Counted from the first letter of the stretch, positions 35,201 to 44,513 are shown. The stretch: 61,074 bases of DNA from JAPLKX01 sp035530195 (GCA_035530195.1 DATKVG010000197.1:1-61074), one strand, 5' to 3'. Translations and numbers: made by a program. Notes: generated from the sequence alone by a model not told the origin.

Positions 35201-37594
35201 ATGGCTGACGTAGTGACACAGGTTGGCGCGGCATTCTGGCAGGCTTCGGGTGCGCTTTCAGACCGGGTAAAGCGGTTGCGGGACGAGTATTTCTCTTTTG
35301 AGACGCGCGGGTTCCGGAATGAGGTGATGCCGTTTACAACGGGCACGCCCTGGGACACGGTGTACCGGTATGCGAACTGGACGAATGTGCCGGAAGTGAT
35401 GCCGTTCCTGCGGGCGTACGAGGATTCGCTGGCGGCTGCGGCGCGCGTGGTTCCGTTGCCGGGAGGATTCTGGGGGATGCCGCTGCCGGTTCGGGTGGCG
35501 CTGTTTTTTGCGGAGGTGGTGGGCAGCCACCTGCCGGTGGACATTCTTGACGGCGAACTGATAGTCGGCGGGCAGTTCAATACGGCGTTGTCGCTGTGCC
35601 TGACGAAGCGGGAAGCGCGGGATCGGGCGCGGCGGGCGGAATCGTTCCGCGCGGCGATTGTCGATGCGTCGGGCTTGGGCCTCGGCAACTGCGGGGCCGT
35701 CCCGGGCCACCTGATACCGGACTATGCGAAGGTGCTGCGGGTTGGTTTTCGGGGCATCTTGGATGAGGTGCGCCGCGAGCAGCGGATCGAACCGGATGGC
35801 AACAAGCGGGCCGTGCTTGAATCGTTCGCGATCGCGGGCCTCGCGGCGCGCGCGTTTGCGGCGCGTTACGCGGCGGCGGCGGCGTGTCAGGCGGCCGATG
35901 CGCAGCCGGCGAGGGCGGCCGAGTTGCGGGAAATCGCGGACGTCTGCCGGAAAGTTCCGTGGGAACCGGCGGGGACGTTTTGGGAAGCGGTTCAGTCGCT
36001 GTGGTTGACGCACATGCTGGTGGTGACGAGCGAGTCGTACCCCGGCGCGGGTGTATCGTTTGGCCGGATTGACCAGTACCTTTGGCCGTACTATGAGCGG
36101 GACGTCGAGTCGGGGCGTCTGACGCGTGACCAGGCGGGCGAGTTGTTGCGCTGCTTTTTCATCAAACCGAACTACGCCTATGATTATCAGGGGCGCGTCG
36201 GCCGGAACCAGGGCATCAACTCGTCGTTTGGCCAACTGATGACGCTGGCGGGGTGCGGGCGGGATGGGGCCGATGCCTCGAACGACCTGACGTACCTGCT
36301 GCTGGACGTCATCGAGGAGATGAACCTCCTCGAACCCAAACCTAACATCCGCTTGCACGAGAGAACGCCGGATCGCCTGTTGATGCGTGTGTGCGGCCTG
36401 CTGGCACGGGCGCAGGGCGCACCGTTTTTGCTCAATTTCGACGAGACGTCGATGCGCGGCCTGCACTGGGAAGGGTTGCCCGAGCAGGACCTGTGGGATT
36501 ACGCGGCGGTGGGGTGCCTCGAGAATACGCGGCAGGGGGACGATCGATCCGGCACGGTTGACGTGAATCTCAACCTCGCGAAGGCGGTCGAGTTCACGCT
36601 GTTCCAGGGCAGAGACCAGGCCTCGGGAAAACAGATAGGCCCGGCGACGCCCGATCCGCGATCGATGCGGACCTGGGATGAGTTTGAGGGGGCGTTTCGC
36701 GCCCAGCTAGCTTTTTGCCTGAGGCGCCTGGTCGAGTTGAACAACGAAGCGGATACGACGCGGGCGACGTATGAGCCGACGCCGTATTTGTCGGCGTTGG
36801 TGGGGGGTTGCATCGAGAAGCGGAAAGATGTCACGGCGGGCGGTGCGCGGTTCAATTTCATCACCGTGGAAGGCGTCGCACTGGCGACGGCGGCCGATTC
36901 GCTGTCGGCCGTGAAACGGCTCGTTTTCGAGACGAACACGATCCGGATGGACGCCCTGCTGGAAGCGGTCGGAACCAACTTTGAACATGCCGAGTTTCTC
37001 CGGCAGATGTTGCTCAATAAGGCGCCCAAATATGGGAATGACGAGCCGGACGCCGACAGAATGGCGCGGGACCTTACGCAATGGTGGGCGGAGGATGCGG
37101 CGACGCTGAGGACGCCAGTGACGGGCAAACGGTATCGGGCGGGATATCTGTCGTGGAACTATGGCATTGCGTATGCGCCGCTGACGGCGTCGACGCCGGA
37201 CGGGCGCAAACGGGGGACGTATCTGTCCAACGGCGTGGCGGCGGTATCGGGCATGGACCGGGCGGGTCCTACCTCGGCGGCGCGCGCGGTCGGGACTCTC
37301 GGGCTCGAGGTTGTGCCGAATGGTGCTTCGCATACGATCTCGCTGCCTCCGTCGTTGATGCGCGACGAGGAACACCTCGAGAAACTGGCGGGTTTCCTCA
37401 GGGCTTATTGCCGTGACGGCGGGTCGGCCCTCCAAATTAACGTTATCGACGCGGCCACGCTCCGTCAGGCCCAGCAACGGCCCGACGAGTTTCAGAATCT
37501 GCTGGTGCGCGTGACAGGCTACAACGCGTATTTTGTGAACCTGGGCCGGGAAATTCAGGAAGAGATCATTGCGCGGGAGGTGCGCGCCGAGTGA
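35201..37594 (+). CDS. Glycyl-radical enzyme of the PFL/dehydratase superfamily
   Basis: 797 aa. Oxygen-sensitive radical enzyme carrying a backbone glycyl radical. Seen: the active-site loop AVGCLENTRQGDD with Cys439 and Glu441, the C-x-E pattern of the eliminase branch (glycerol or diol dehydratase, choline lyase) rather than the CC of pyruvate formate-lyase; and the C-terminal radical loop VRVTGYNAYFVN with Gly773. Length is normal. The sequence around the cysteine (LENT instead of VEP) does not match any subtype I can name, so substrate is unknown. The dedicated activase overlaps its 3' end by four bases. Confidence 0.87.
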   Translation: MADVVTQVGAAFWQASGALSDRVKRLRDEYFSFETRGFRNEVMPFTTGTPWDTVYRYANWTNVPEVMPFLRAYEDSLAAAARVVPLPGGFWGMPLPVRVALFFAEVVGSHLPVDILDGELIVGGQFNTALSLCLTKREARDRARRAESFRAAIVDASGLGLGNCGAVPGHLIPDYAKVLRVGFRGILDEVRREQRIEPDGNKRAVLESFAIAGLAARAFAARYAAAAACQAADAQPARAAELREIADVCRKVPWEPAGTFWEAVQSLWLTHMLVVTSESYPGAGVSFGRIDQYLWPYYERDVESGRLTRDQAGELLRCFFIKPNYAYDYQGRVGRNQGINSSFGQLMTLAGCGRDGADASNDLTYLLLDVIEEMNLLEPKPNIRLHERTPDRLLMRVCGLLARAQGAPFLLNFDETSMRGLHWEGLPEQDLWDYAAVGCLENTRQGDDRSGTVDVNLNLAKAVEFTLFQGRDQASGKQIGPATPDPRSMRTWDEFEGAFRAQLAFCLRRLVELNNEADTTRATYEPTPYLSALVGGCIEKRKDVTAGGARFNFITVEGVALATAADSLSAVKRLVFETNTIRMDALLEAVGTNFEHAEFLRQMLLNKAPKYGNDEPDADRMARDLTQWWAEDAATLRTPVTGKRYRAGYLSWNYGIAYAPLTASTPDGRKRGTYLSNGVAAVSGMDRAGPTSAARAVGTLGLEVVPNGASHTISLPPSLMRDEEHLEKLAGFLRAYCRDGGSALQINVIDAATLRQAQQRPDEFQNLLVRVTGYNAYFVNLGREIQEEIIAREVRAE

Positions 37595-38553
37595 GTGAGT
37601 GCGACATCGAAGCGGTTGTTTTTAATGTTCAGAAGTTCTCGACGGAGGACGGGCCAGGGATTCGGACGACGGTATTTTTCAAGGGCTGCCCGATGCGATG
37701 CCCGTGGTGCCACAATCCCGAGTCGATCAATCGTCAGCCCGAGGTGGTGTGGCACCGTGGGCGCTGCCTGAACGATCGGGGCTGTGTGGCAGTCTGCCCA
37801 GAGGGGGCGTTGACCGCGGGGCCGGAAGGCATCCGCATCGACCGGACACGTTGCCGTGGGTGCGGCCGGTGTGCCGAGTTTTGCCCATCCGCCGCGCTTA
37901 AGATGCACGGCCGCAAAATGCGGATAGCCGAGTTGTTCGAGGTCCTGGCAAGAGACCGGGTTTTTTACGAGCAATCGGGCGGCGGCGTGACGGTGTCCGG
38001 CGGCGAGCCGCTGCTGCAACCCGAGGCGTGCGCGGCGTTGCTTCGCCGGTTGCACGAGGACGGGATACATACGGCGCTCGATACGTGCGGCGCGGGCTCG
38101 GGCAGCGGATTGCGGGAAATACTGGAATGGACGGATCTGGTGTTGTTCGATGTGAAGACCGTGGACGCTGCCCGGCACGCCGAATTCACGGGAGTCCCGT
38201 TTGACCGGGTGGAGGCGGCCGCGCGAACCGTTGCGGAATCGGCGCGTGCGCGCGGGATCGAGGTCTGGGTGCGGACGCCGGTGATCCCGGGCTACACGGA
38301 CGGCGAGGACACCATCCGTGGCGTCGCCCGGTTTGTGGCAAGAACTTTCCCGAGTTGCGCGCGGCACGATCTGCTTGCCTTCTCGAACCTGTGCACCGAC
38401 AAGTATGCGCAGTTGGGAAGGCCGTTCGCCCTGGAGAGAACGCCGCTGCTCGGTGCCGGCACGATGGAGCGTTTGTGCCGGGTTGCACGCGAGGAGGGGT
38501 CTAAGCACGCATGCTGGAGCGGGCCCACGCTCCGGACAGACGCGGAGACGTAG
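37591..38553 (+). CDS. Glycyl-radical enzyme activating enzyme (radical SAM)
   Basis: 320 aa. It installs the glycyl radical on the preceding enzyme using S-adenosylmethionine. Seen: CPMRCPWCHNPES (Cys33, Cys37, Cys40) for the SAM cluster, then an inserted ferredoxin-like domain with two more 4Fe-4S sites (CVAVCPEGA, CRGCGRCAEFCPSAA), and GGGVTVSGGEPLLQ. The insert is typical of activases of dehydratase-type enzymes and absent from PflA. GTG start overlaps the TGA of the previous gene. Confidence 0.93.
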   Translation: MSECDIEAVVFNVQKFSTEDGPGIRTTVFFKGCPMRCPWCHNPESINRQPEVVWHRGRCLNDRGCVAVCPEGALTAGPEGIRIDRTRCRGCGRCAEFCPSAALKMHGRKMRIAELFEVLARDRVFYEQSGGGVTVSGGEPLLQPEACAALLRRLHEDGIHTALDTCGAGSGSGLREILEWTDLVLFDVKTVDAARHAEFTGVPFDRVEAAARTVAESARARGIEVWVRTPVIPGYTDGEDTIRGVARFVARTFPSCARHDLLAFSNLCTDKYAQLGRPFALERTPLLGAGTMERLCRVAREEGSKHACWSGPTLRTDAET

Positions 38554-38556
38554 CCG

Positions 38557-39363
38557 ATGCTGACCCCCGAACTCAAGGCCGCGTTGTCGGGCGAAACGAC
38601 GCCGAAGTTTCTGGCCACGCTCGACGCGGACGACCGGCCCAACTGCGTCCCCGTGATCAGCCTGACGCCGTGGGACGACACGACGCTCGTGTTCGGCGAA
38701 TTTTTCATGAACAAGACGCGCAGAAATCTGCTCATAAACGCCAAGGTCGGGGTGGCCGCGATCAACGACAAACTCGAAGGGTGGAGCCTTAAAGGGACGT
38801 TTTTGGGTTTCGAGACTGCGGGTCGGCGTGTTGATTGGCTCAACCAGACGCCGCTGTTCCGCTACAACGCCTACACCAGCGCGCGGAGTGCGGGCGCCAT
38901 CCGAATCGAGCAGGTATCGGCGCTGCCAGCCATATCGCGATGGAGGCTGGTGAGCGATTTTGGGCGAGTCCGGCTTGTTGCGCCTTTTTTGAAAGGTTCG
39001 GGGCGGCCGTGCATGCCCGGCAGGGTTTGTGAGAAGTTCCAGCGGATGAAGGCGGTTCGGGCGCTCGCATTCCGGGACGAGGACGAGTATCCGCGGGCGT
39101 TTCCGATCCTGGCGTGCATTGCGGCGGGTCCGGGGCGGCTGCTGCTGAGGGGGCCCATGCTCGACGGCCGCCGGATCCGGCTGGCTCCCGATACCGAGGC
39201 GGCGGTCGCGGTGATCACGATGGAGCCGATTGCGTACCAGGTCAAAGGGACATACCGGGGCGAAATGGGGGGTTGCGGCCTGATCGAATTGCAGGAGTGC
39301 TACAGCGCGTCGCCGCCGCTGCTGGGCGAACGTTTGGATGCGCCGCCGCAGTCCAGCGCGTGA
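38557..39363 (+). CDS. FMN-binding split-barrel (pyridoxamine-phosphate-oxidase-like) protein
   Basis: 268 aa. The first half has the split-barrel pattern (KFLATLDADDRPNCVPVISL, LVFGEFFMNKTRRNLLINAK, VAAINDKLEGWSLKGTFLGF); the second half (YPRAFPILACIAAGPGRLLL, AAVAVITMEPIAYQVKGTY) appears to be a second, divergent barrel. Likely binds FMN, F420 or haem. It follows the activase by three bases, so it belongs to the same operon; role unknown. Confidence 0.72.
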   Translation: MLTPELKAALSGETTPKFLATLDADDRPNCVPVISLTPWDDTTLVFGEFFMNKTRRNLLINAKVGVAAINDKLEGWSLKGTFLGFETAGRRVDWLNQTPLFRYNAYTSARSAGAIRIEQVSALPAISRWRLVSDFGRVRLVAPFLKGSGRPCMPGRVCEKFQRMKAVRALAFRDEDEYPRAFPILACIAAGPGRLLLRGPMLDGRRIRLAPDTEAAVAVITMEPIAYQVKGTYRGEMGGCGLIELQECYSASPPLLGERLDAPPQSSA

Positions 39364-39541
39364 CACCCGACGGCGCGAGATGCAGGGGTGGGGGGGTACG
39401 AGGAGGGATCGGAGGGGCGACAGATGTTGGGATGGATTGACGGAAAAGCTGCGGGGGGGTAGAATGGACGCCGGACCGAGGACTATGGCGGGGCCGGCTT
39501 GGTTTTCTGAGGCGGGCCCAACAGACAAAGGAGGGATTAGC

Positions 39542-40480
39542 ATGCATAAGCTTCGCGAAAGACGAGGATTTACCTTGATTGAGCTGCTCGTGGTGATAGC
39601 CATCATCGGCATACTGGCGGCGATCTTGTTGCCGGCGCTTGCGCGGGCGCGGGAGGCGGCTCGTCGCTCATCGTGCGCGAACAACCTGAAGCAGATTGGC
39701 CTGTCGCTGAAGATGTACTCGAACGAATCGAAAGGCGAGAAGTTTCCGCCGAAAGCGGCCAACCTCGGGAACTTCATGTGGTCGTTTCCGGCGATGTACC
39801 CGGAATACCTCTCCGATGTCAACGTTCTGTTTTGCCCGTCGGATTCTGAGGCGCCGGGGTTGTACCTCGAAGTCGCCCCGGGCACGGGGTGGGTCAACAG
39901 CAACGGGTCCATCAACATCAATCAGATCGAGGGAAGCAACGTGACCGCCACCTCGGATCCCTGGGTTGGTCCGCCCGAGGGCGCGCCGCCCGCGGACCGT
40001 TCGTACATGTACGTGGGCTGGGCCATTGCGGAAAACGACTGGGTGATCCCGTACATGCCGTTTCTCAATTTCTTCCTGGACGAGGTCGTAGTGGGCAACA
40101 ATTACGACAGCGACCTGACGTACACGCACCCGGGCAACGCCGCCGAGGCCGCCTCCCTGGAACAGGGGCCCGTAAGCCAGATTATCGAACCCGGCACTGA
40201 AATCTCCTCGTACCGGCTGCGGGAAGGTATCGAACGGTTCTTCATCACGGACATCAACAATCCGGCGGCCAGTGCGCTCGCCCAGTCGGAACTCGCGATC
40301 ATGTGGGATGTCACGTCGACCGACGTGAATGTATTCAATCATATTCCCGGCGGGTCGAATGTGCTGTACATGGACGGGCACGTCGAGTTCATCAAGTACA
40401 ACGAAAGCAATACGGAATTCCCGGTCACAAAGGTCTGGGCACTCGTGTCCGAAGTGGGCGCCATGGACGATCCGCGATAG
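39542..40480 (+). CDS. Type II secretion-like prepilin with MDGHVEF tail
   Basis: 312 aa. N-terminal RRGFTLIELLVVIAIIGIL signal, a long helix, variable middle, and the conserved YRLREGIERFFITDINNPAA plus HIPGGSNVLYMDGHVEFIKY tail. Paralogue of the minus-strand gene at 25059: N- and C-terminal blocks match closely while the middle is unrelated. The ATG at 39542 has AGGAGG about 10 bases upstream; longer open frame upstream is not coding. Confidence 0.87.
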   Translation: MHKLRERRGFTLIELLVVIAIIGILAAILLPALARAREAARRSSCANNLKQIGLSLKMYSNESKGEKFPPKAANLGNFMWSFPAMYPEYLSDVNVLFCPSDSEAPGLYLEVAPGTGWVNSNGSININQIEGSNVTATSDPWVGPPEGAPPADRSYMYVGWAIAENDWVIPYMPFLNFFLDEVVVGNNYDSDLTYTHPGNAAEAASLEQGPVSQIIEPGTEISSYRLREGIERFFITDINNPAASALAQSELAIMWDVTSTDVNVFNHIPGGSNVLYMDGHVEFIKYNESNTEFPVTKVWALVSEVGAMDDPR

Positions 40481-40509
40481 GCGGTAGGCCGGGCGCTGTT
40501 TCAGTAAGA

Positions 40510-40830
40510 CACAGGTACCCCCCCGGCTGTGCCGGGGGACTTACAAAGGTTTGACCTTTTCGGCAGTGGTTGGTGGGCATTAGGTGATGGCACCGCATGG
40601 ACGGTTTGTCACGAACGCTGAACGCGATTAGAGAAGTCACGCTGAAGCGCGCTGGAATAAGAAGGGTAGAATGCCGTATCCACCCCTGCTAAAGCAGGGT
40701 GCAAAGAGGAGTCCGCTGAAGCGGGCTAAATCTAGGGGTTATGGAGTTGGCTCCGTGTTTGCGAACCAGCCCCCTTGGGGGGCTCGCAACAATAAGCCCC
40801 CGGCTTTGCCGGGGGTCATTTAAGTAGGTA
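40510..40830. repeat. Cluster of short hairpin repeats
   Basis: No gene between 40481 and 40965. Contains CCCCCGGCTGTGCCGGGGG (near 40520), CCCTGCTAAAGCAGGG then the linker TGCAAAGAGGAG and CCGCTGAAGCGGGCTAA (about 40680-40730), CCCCCTTGGGGGG (near 40773) and CCCCCGGCTTTGCCGGGGG (near 40797). Same linker-and-hairpin plan as at 21357-21463. Confidence 0.75.
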
Positions 40831-40852
40831 TTACGCGCAGATTGTAGTTGTT

Positions 40853-40890
40853 GCCCGCGCAGCACGTGCCGTTGCGCGGGCTTTTACTTT
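40853..40890 (+). terminator. Rho-independent-type terminator
   Basis: GCCCGCGCA (40853-40861) and TGCGCGGGC (40873-40881) form a 9-bp GC stem followed by TTTTACTTTTA. It would end transcripts coming from the prepilin gene or the hairpin cluster. Confidence 0.65.
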
Positions 40891-40916
40891 TACGCTTCGA
40901 TTCACACTTCAGGAAG

Positions 40917-40950
40917 CCTGCAATTTTGCGTTTAAAATCATAATTGCAGG
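40917..40950. promoter_or_regulatory. 9-bp inverted repeat upstream of the truncated ATPase
   Basis: CCTGCAATT at 40917-40925 and AATTGCAGG at 40942-40950 enclose an AT-rich centre with a TTTAAAAT. It sits just before an AAAGGAGGG ribosome site, which fits an operator/promoter of the gene remnant at 40966. Confidence 0.4.
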
Positions 40951-40965
40951 AAAGGAGGGTTCCCG

Positions 40966-41343
40966 ATGGGCTACATTTCACGTTCGCTGGAGCCGGTGAT
41001 CAAGAAAGCCGCGGCCGAGTTTCCCGCGGTGGTGTTGAGGGGGCCGCGGCAGTCCGGCAAGACGACTTTGCTCCAGAGACTTTTTGCCGGGCGGTACAGA
41101 TACGTCTCGTTGGAGCCGCCGGATGTCAGGGCTGCCGCCGTTGAAGATCCTCGCAGCTTCCCGAATATGCACGCTCCGCCGGTGATTTTCGATGAGGCCC
41201 GGCACGCGGCCGAGTTGTTACCCTACGTCAAGGAGCGGATTGACGCCGCGCGAGGCGTTTCCGGGCAGTATGTGCTTACTGGGTCATGCGGGGGTACGTC
41301 GTTCATCCAGGCGATGTTTGGTTGCCTCTGGGCTCGGACGTAA
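40966..41343 (+). pseudogene. Truncated AAA_14/DUF4143-type ATPase
   Basis: About 125 codons. Starts like the AAA_14 ATPase family: RSLEPVIKKAAAEFPAVVLR, P-loop GPRQSGKTTL, Walker B VIFDEARHA and VSGQYVLTGS, then the frame degenerates and stops. Intact relatives are near 380-400 aa with a DUF4143 nuclease-like C-terminus, which is missing here. Nothing of that C-terminus is seen in the next 200 bases. It keeps a strong ribosome site, so a stub may still be made. Confidence 0.75.
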
Positions 41344-41540
41344 CCGCACGTCCTTTCAACGCGCTCTAGTGGGCGAGACCCTCCGACTTTGTTCGCGACC
41401 TTGCGCCAACATCTACGCGTCATGCGCAGATGCTGCAAATAAAGCTTCTAACCTCATGGCGCACCCGGTGGTGCGGTAAAGTCGATTTTGTGCGGCAGAA
41501 CATGTCAAAATGGCTATTGGAAACCCATGGAGGCAATGCC

Positions 41541-41960
41541 ATGAGCAAACAGATTTACCTGACCGAACAGGATCGGCAGCGGCTGTTGGACAGTATTGCC
41601 TTACTGCGGGAGTCTCGGGACAAGCGAGAGTTACCTCACATCGAGCAACTGGAGCGGGAAATTGAGCGTGCCGAGATTGTTTTAAAAGCGCAGGATATGC
41701 CGGGCGATGTAATCACGATGCGGTCGCAGGTTCGGCTGCGGGACATGACAGGTGGCCGGGAACAGGAGTTTAACCTGGTCTACCCGCCGGAATCGGACCC
41801 GGACCGGGGGCTGATTTCGGTGCTTGCGATGTTGGGAACAGCGATGCTCGGGTATCGTGTGGGTGATGTTTTCGAGTTGGATTTGCCCAAGGGCCGGAAA
41901 ACGTTTCGGGTGGAAGCGGTTTTGTATCAACCGGAATCCGCAGGAGACTACGATTTGTGA
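41541..41960 (+). CDS. Rnk/GreA-GreB-like regulator
   Basis: 139 aa. N-terminal helical hairpin (DRQRLLDSIALLRESRDK to VLKAQDMP) and a C-terminal FKBP-like GreA/B domain (RDMTGGREQEFNLVYPPESD, LGTAMLGYRVGDVFELDLP), the plan of Rnk, a regulator of nucleoside diphosphate kinase that binds RNA polymerase. GGAGG is 7 bases upstream. It lies 15 bases ahead of the histidine kinase gene, so all three regulators probably form one transcript. Confidence 0.8.
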   Translation: MSKQIYLTEQDRQRLLDSIALLRESRDKRELPHIEQLEREIERAEIVLKAQDMPGDVITMRSQVRLRDMTGGREQEFNLVYPPESDPDRGLISVLAMLGTAMLGYRVGDVFELDLPKGRKTFRVEAVLYQPESAGDYDL

Positions 41961-41975
41961 CGCAGGTCTGACGCC

Positions 41976-43118
41976 ATGAGCAGGGAACGCCGCAGATGGC
42001 CCGCCGAAGCCGAATTGACGGAACGAATCAAGGAACTAACGTGCCTGCTTCAGATGGCACAAATTGCCGCGGAGCCCGGAGTTTCTCTCGATGAGATCCT
42101 TCACCAGACGGTTAAGTTGCTGATACCGGCGTGGCAGTATCCTTCGATAACGTCGGCGCGTATAGTAATCGACGGGCAGAGCCGGGAGGCGCCCAATTTC
42201 CGTGTAACTGGCCAAACCCAGCGGGCGGATATCGTCGTGGATCGCGTTAACCGAGGCTTCGTGGAAGTTGTTTACCTGGAAAAGCGGCCGCGGCGCGACG
42301 AAGGGCCGTTTCTCCGGGAAGAGCGAAACTTGATCAATGCGATCGCGCAGCAGGTGGCGCTGATCCTCGAGCGGAAAGAAGCGGAGCAGGAAAGGGCGCA
42401 ACTGGAAAACCAGCTTCGCCATGCGGACCGGCTTGCCACGATTGGTTTGCTGGCGGCCGGGGTAGCCCATGAACTGAACGAGCCGCTGGCGAACATCCTG
42501 GGGTTTGCCCAACTGGCCAAGAAACAATGCGGGGTTCCCGAACCGGTAGCGGGCGATTTGGGCAAGATCGAGGCGGCCTCGCTGCACGCGCGGGAAGTGA
42601 TCAAGAAACTGCTGACGTTCGCGCGGCAGATCCCGGCTCAGAAAATGTGCGTGCACCTCAATGAAGTAGTCCGGGAGAGCCTGTTTTTTTTCGAGTCGCG
42701 CTGCGCCAAAATGGGGATCGAGGTTCAATGCAACCTCGAGGCTGGGTTGCCGCCGGTGCTGGCCGATCCCGCCCAACTCAACCAGGTTCTGGTGAATCTG
42801 GTTGTAAACGCGCTTCAGGCGATGCCGGATGGCGGCGCCCTGTGCATTTGGACGCGTGCCGGCTCCGGGTGCGTGTACCTTGCCGTGGAAGACAGCGGGC
42901 CCGGGATGCCGCCCGAGGTGCTCGAGAAGGTTTTCGTGCCATTCTTCACCACCAAAGACATCGGCCAGGGCACGGGCCTTGGTTTGCCCGTGGTGCATGG
43001 GATCGTGACCTCGCATCAGGGCGAGATTCATGTGCAGAGCGAACCGGGGCGCGGTACGCGCGTGGAAGTGAAGTTGCCGGCCGTCGCCCCGGCTGAAACA
43101 GAAGGGGCCTGCAAATGA
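41976..43118 (+). CDS. Sensor histidine kinase (NtrB-type)
   Basis: 380 aa, soluble, no membrane helix. An N-terminal GAF-like sensing region (about 20-125), a coiled-coil, the phosphoacceptor motif GVAHELNEPLANILGF (His near 165), and the HATPase domain with N box NQVLVNLVVNALQAM, G1 DSGPGMP, F box FVPFFTTK and G2 GTGLGLPV. It should phosphorylate the NtrC-type regulator whose gene overlaps its stop by four bases. The signal sensed is unknown. Confidence 0.92.
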   Translation: MSRERRRWPAEAELTERIKELTCLLQMAQIAAEPGVSLDEILHQTVKLLIPAWQYPSITSARIVIDGQSREAPNFRVTGQTQRADIVVDRVNRGFVEVVYLEKRPRRDEGPFLREERNLINAIAQQVALILERKEAEQERAQLENQLRHADRLATIGLLAAGVAHELNEPLANILGFAQLAKKQCGVPEPVAGDLGKIEAASLHAREVIKKLLTFARQIPAQKMCVHLNEVVRESLFFFESRCAKMGIEVQCNLEAGLPPVLADPAQLNQVLVNLVVNALQAMPDGGALCIWTRAGSGCVYLAVEDSGPGMPPEVLEKVFVPFFTTKDIGQGTGLGLPVVHGIVTSHQGEIHVQSEPGRGTRVEVKLPAVAPAETEGACK

Positions 43119-44482
43119 TGTCCACGGCTGCCAACAAAGAACGAGTCCTGGTTGTCGACGATTCGGCGCCGACCGTGGAGGTGCTCGAGCGCAACCTGGC
43201 TGCCGAAGGATACGCCGTCATAACGGCCTCGACCGTGGCGAGGGCGATCGAGTTGCTCGAGTCGGCGCCGGTTGATCTCGTAATTACGGATCTTAAGATG
43301 CCGAAAGTGACGGGGCTCGACCTGGTACGGCACGTGCGCGAGAACTATAAAGACACCGAAGTCATCATGATTACGGGCTACCCCACGATCGAAGGCGCGG
43401 TCGAAGCCGTCAAGACCGGCGCCGACGAATATCTGGCCAAACCGTTCACGGACACCGAACTGCTGGCGGCGGTACACCGGGCCCTGGACACGCTGCGCAC
43501 CCGCAAGTGCCGCTGGTCCACCCCGCTGCAGACGCCGGGCGCGCCCCAGGGCCTGTTGGGCAAGTCGGTTGTGATGCAACAGGTGTTCCGCTTGATCTCG
43601 AAAGCGGCCTCGACGCCGGCCACGGTTTTGATTACGGGTGAAAGCGGGACGGGCAAGGAACTTGCCGCTCGAGCCATCCACTACGGGAGCGGGCGATCCT
43701 CGGCTCCGTTTGTGCCGGTCAACTGCGGCGGGATACCGGATGGCCTGCTTGAAAGCGAGCTGTTCGGCCACGTCAAAGGGGCGTTTACGGGCGCCACCGA
43801 AGCCCGAGCCGGTTTCTTCCACGCGGCCGACGGCGGGACGATCTTCCTGGACGAAGTCAGCGAAACCAGCCCGTCGATGCAGGTCAAGCTCCTGCGGGTG
43901 CTGCAAGAGAAAGAGGTGTGCATGGTAGGTTCAACCCGGCCGCGTCGGGTGGACGTGCGGATTGTGGCCGCCACCAACAAAGATCTCACGGACCTGGTCA
44001 AAAAAGGCCGTCTGCGCGAAGACTTGTACTACCGCTTGCACGTTCTGACCATAAACCTTCCCCCTCTGCGGGACCGCGGAGACGACACCCTCTTGCTTGC
44101 GACCCATTTTGTGCACCGGTTTGCGGGCGAACTCGACCAGCCCACCCCCAGCTTTTCCGACAGGGCGTTGCAGGTCCTGCGCAACTATGAGTGGCCCGGA
44201 AATGTACGGGAACTGGAAAACGTTGTACAGCGCCTTGTTCTGATGACGGAAGGCAGCGTTATCGACGCGCCCGACTTGCCGCCGCTGATGCGGTTCTCGG
44301 CGTTGCGCGCGACCGGCCTCGACCGGACCCTCGCCGAGGTTGAAGCCGAGTACATCGCCAGCGTGCTGGCAAGCGTTGGCCAGAACAAAAGCAAAGCCGC
44401 AAAAATCCTCGGAATCGATCGAAAAACCCTGCGACAGAAGCTGCAAAATGGCGCTATCGACAGCGGTCCGACCGATGATTGA
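43115..44482 (+). CDS. Sigma54-dependent response regulator (NtrC family)
   Basis: 455 aa. Receiver domain with phosphoacceptor Asp59 (DLVITDLKMPK), AAA+ domain with P-loop GESGTGKE (about 174), the sigma54-contacting loop GAFTGA (about 222) and GTIFLDEVSE, and a C-terminal Fis-type helix-turn-helix (NKSKAAKILGIDRKTLRQKL). The intact GAFTGA loop means it can activate sigma54 polymerase. A -24/-12 promoter and two direct repeats lie right behind it, so its target is very likely the downstream operon. Confidence 0.95.
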   Translation: MMSTAANKERVLVVDDSAPTVEVLERNLAAEGYAVITASTVARAIELLESAPVDLVITDLKMPKVTGLDLVRHVRENYKDTEVIMITGYPTIEGAVEAVKTGADEYLAKPFTDTELLAAVHRALDTLRTRKCRWSTPLQTPGAPQGLLGKSVVMQQVFRLISKAASTPATVLITGESGTGKELAARAIHYGSGRSSAPFVPVNCGGIPDGLLESELFGHVKGAFTGATEARAGFFHAADGGTIFLDEVSETSPSMQVKLLRVLQEKEVCMVGSTRPRRVDVRIVAATNKDLTDLVKKGRLREDLYYRLHVLTINLPPLRDRGDDTLLLATHFVHRFAGELDQPTPSFSDRALQVLRNYEWPGNVRELENVVQRLVLMTEGSVIDAPDLPPLMRFSALRATGLDRTLAEVEAEYIASVLASVGQNKSKAAKILGIDRKTLRQKLQNGAIDSGPTDD

Positions 44483-44513
44483 GCCTCGGTAGCGTTCAAG
44501 CCCGAGCCGGGGA

